NCBI GenBank assembly: GCA_002717285.1
Contig: PBDF01000002.1
Location: 1-33,205 of the forward strand
Reading direction: 5' to 3'
Length of the DNA stretch: 33,205 nucleotides
Origin: Magnetovibrio sp.
GTDB taxonomy: Bacteria > Pseudomonadota > Alphaproteobacteria > Rhodospirillales_A > JABHCV01
Made by a program: the position numbers and the translations under genes. Of this stretch, positions 33,099 to 33,205 are shown piece by piece. The notes under the pieces were generated by a model. It did not search any database, was not told where the DNA came from, and worked only from the letters and a program-made list of their open reading frames with translations. Position 1 is the stretch's first letter. The number at the start of each line of letters is the position of its first letter.

Positions 33099-33205
33099 AA
33101 CTAAGTATTTTCCCTATCCTTAACATAAAAAAAATCAAACATTTTTTTTGTTTCACATATGTTTAACTTTTGTGGGGATACAAATAAAGGCACTCACAAA
33201 AAAGT
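33099..33205 (-). promoter_or_regulatory. Upstream region of folD
   Basis: This AT-rich stretch probably holds the folD-fhs promoter. On the - strand AAACAT can pair with a later ATGTTT, followed by GATTTTTTTT, which could be a weak terminator or leader attenuator. No clear -35/-10 pair is seen. Confidence 0.3.

Noticed and set aside
1..33205. Mobile elements, CRISPR arrays or prophage genes
   Set aside because: No transposase, integrase, phage structural gene or regularly spaced repeat was seen on either strand.

Overview
The window looks like a low-to-moderate GC (about 40% by eye) marine-type alphaproteobacterial chromosome, perhaps SAR116- or Rhodospirillales-like. This is inferred from three things: the fused NuoE/NuoF-type formate dehydrogenase beta subunit, the Fhs/FolD one-carbon genes, and the cobalamin gene content. 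I cannot fix a genus. Genes are tightly packed with many 1-8 base overlaps, and several starts are TTG or GTG behind clear Shine-Dalgarno sites. I see no phage, transposase or CRISPR array.

Bases 1-8163 are mainly corrin-ring (vitamin B12) synthesis: the end of cobL, then cobI, a cbiG-cobJ fusion and cobM on the + strand, and cbiD and cobK convergent on the - strand. After a divergent spacer come a Sco copper chaperone and cobB, joined by an ATGA overlap. The + strand run continues with a YcgN-type Cys-cluster protein, a DapA-superfamily lyase, a YgjP-like metalloprotease and YjbQ. A small secreted protein with four CX3C pairs follows (10389-10700), then a hydratase of the 2-keto-4-pentenoate type on the - strand.

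Bases 11676-19637 hold an eight-gene - strand operon that looks like synthesis and transfer of an unusual modified sugar. In transcription order: DAO-type FAD oxidoreductase, NAD-dependent sugar epimerase/dehydratase with a YxxxR active site, DegT aminotransferase, radical SAM/SPASM-like enzyme, SAM methyltransferase, HAD phosphatase, cytidylyltransferase, and a TIGR04372-like putative glycosyltransferase. A divergent DUF6165 gene sits at its head. I cannot match this set to a known pathway, so it is the best candidate for undescribed biology here.

Bases 20180-24358 carry tRNA-Arg(ACG), a lipoprotein with an OmpA-like tail, and panB-panC followed by a decayed yqaA. The yqaA remnant has two in-frame stops and one frameshift and can still be read through to its conserved C-terminus. 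A 35-residue single-membrane-segment frame lies upstream of panB.

Bases 24777-33098 form a one-carbon block: the two subunits of an Fdh1-like NAD-linked formate dehydrogenase and sat (ATP sulfurylase) on the + strand, with fhs and folD convergent. Together FolD, Fhs and FDH can carry methylene-THF through formate to CO2, yielding ATP and reduced nucleotides, or run in reverse to supply C1 units.
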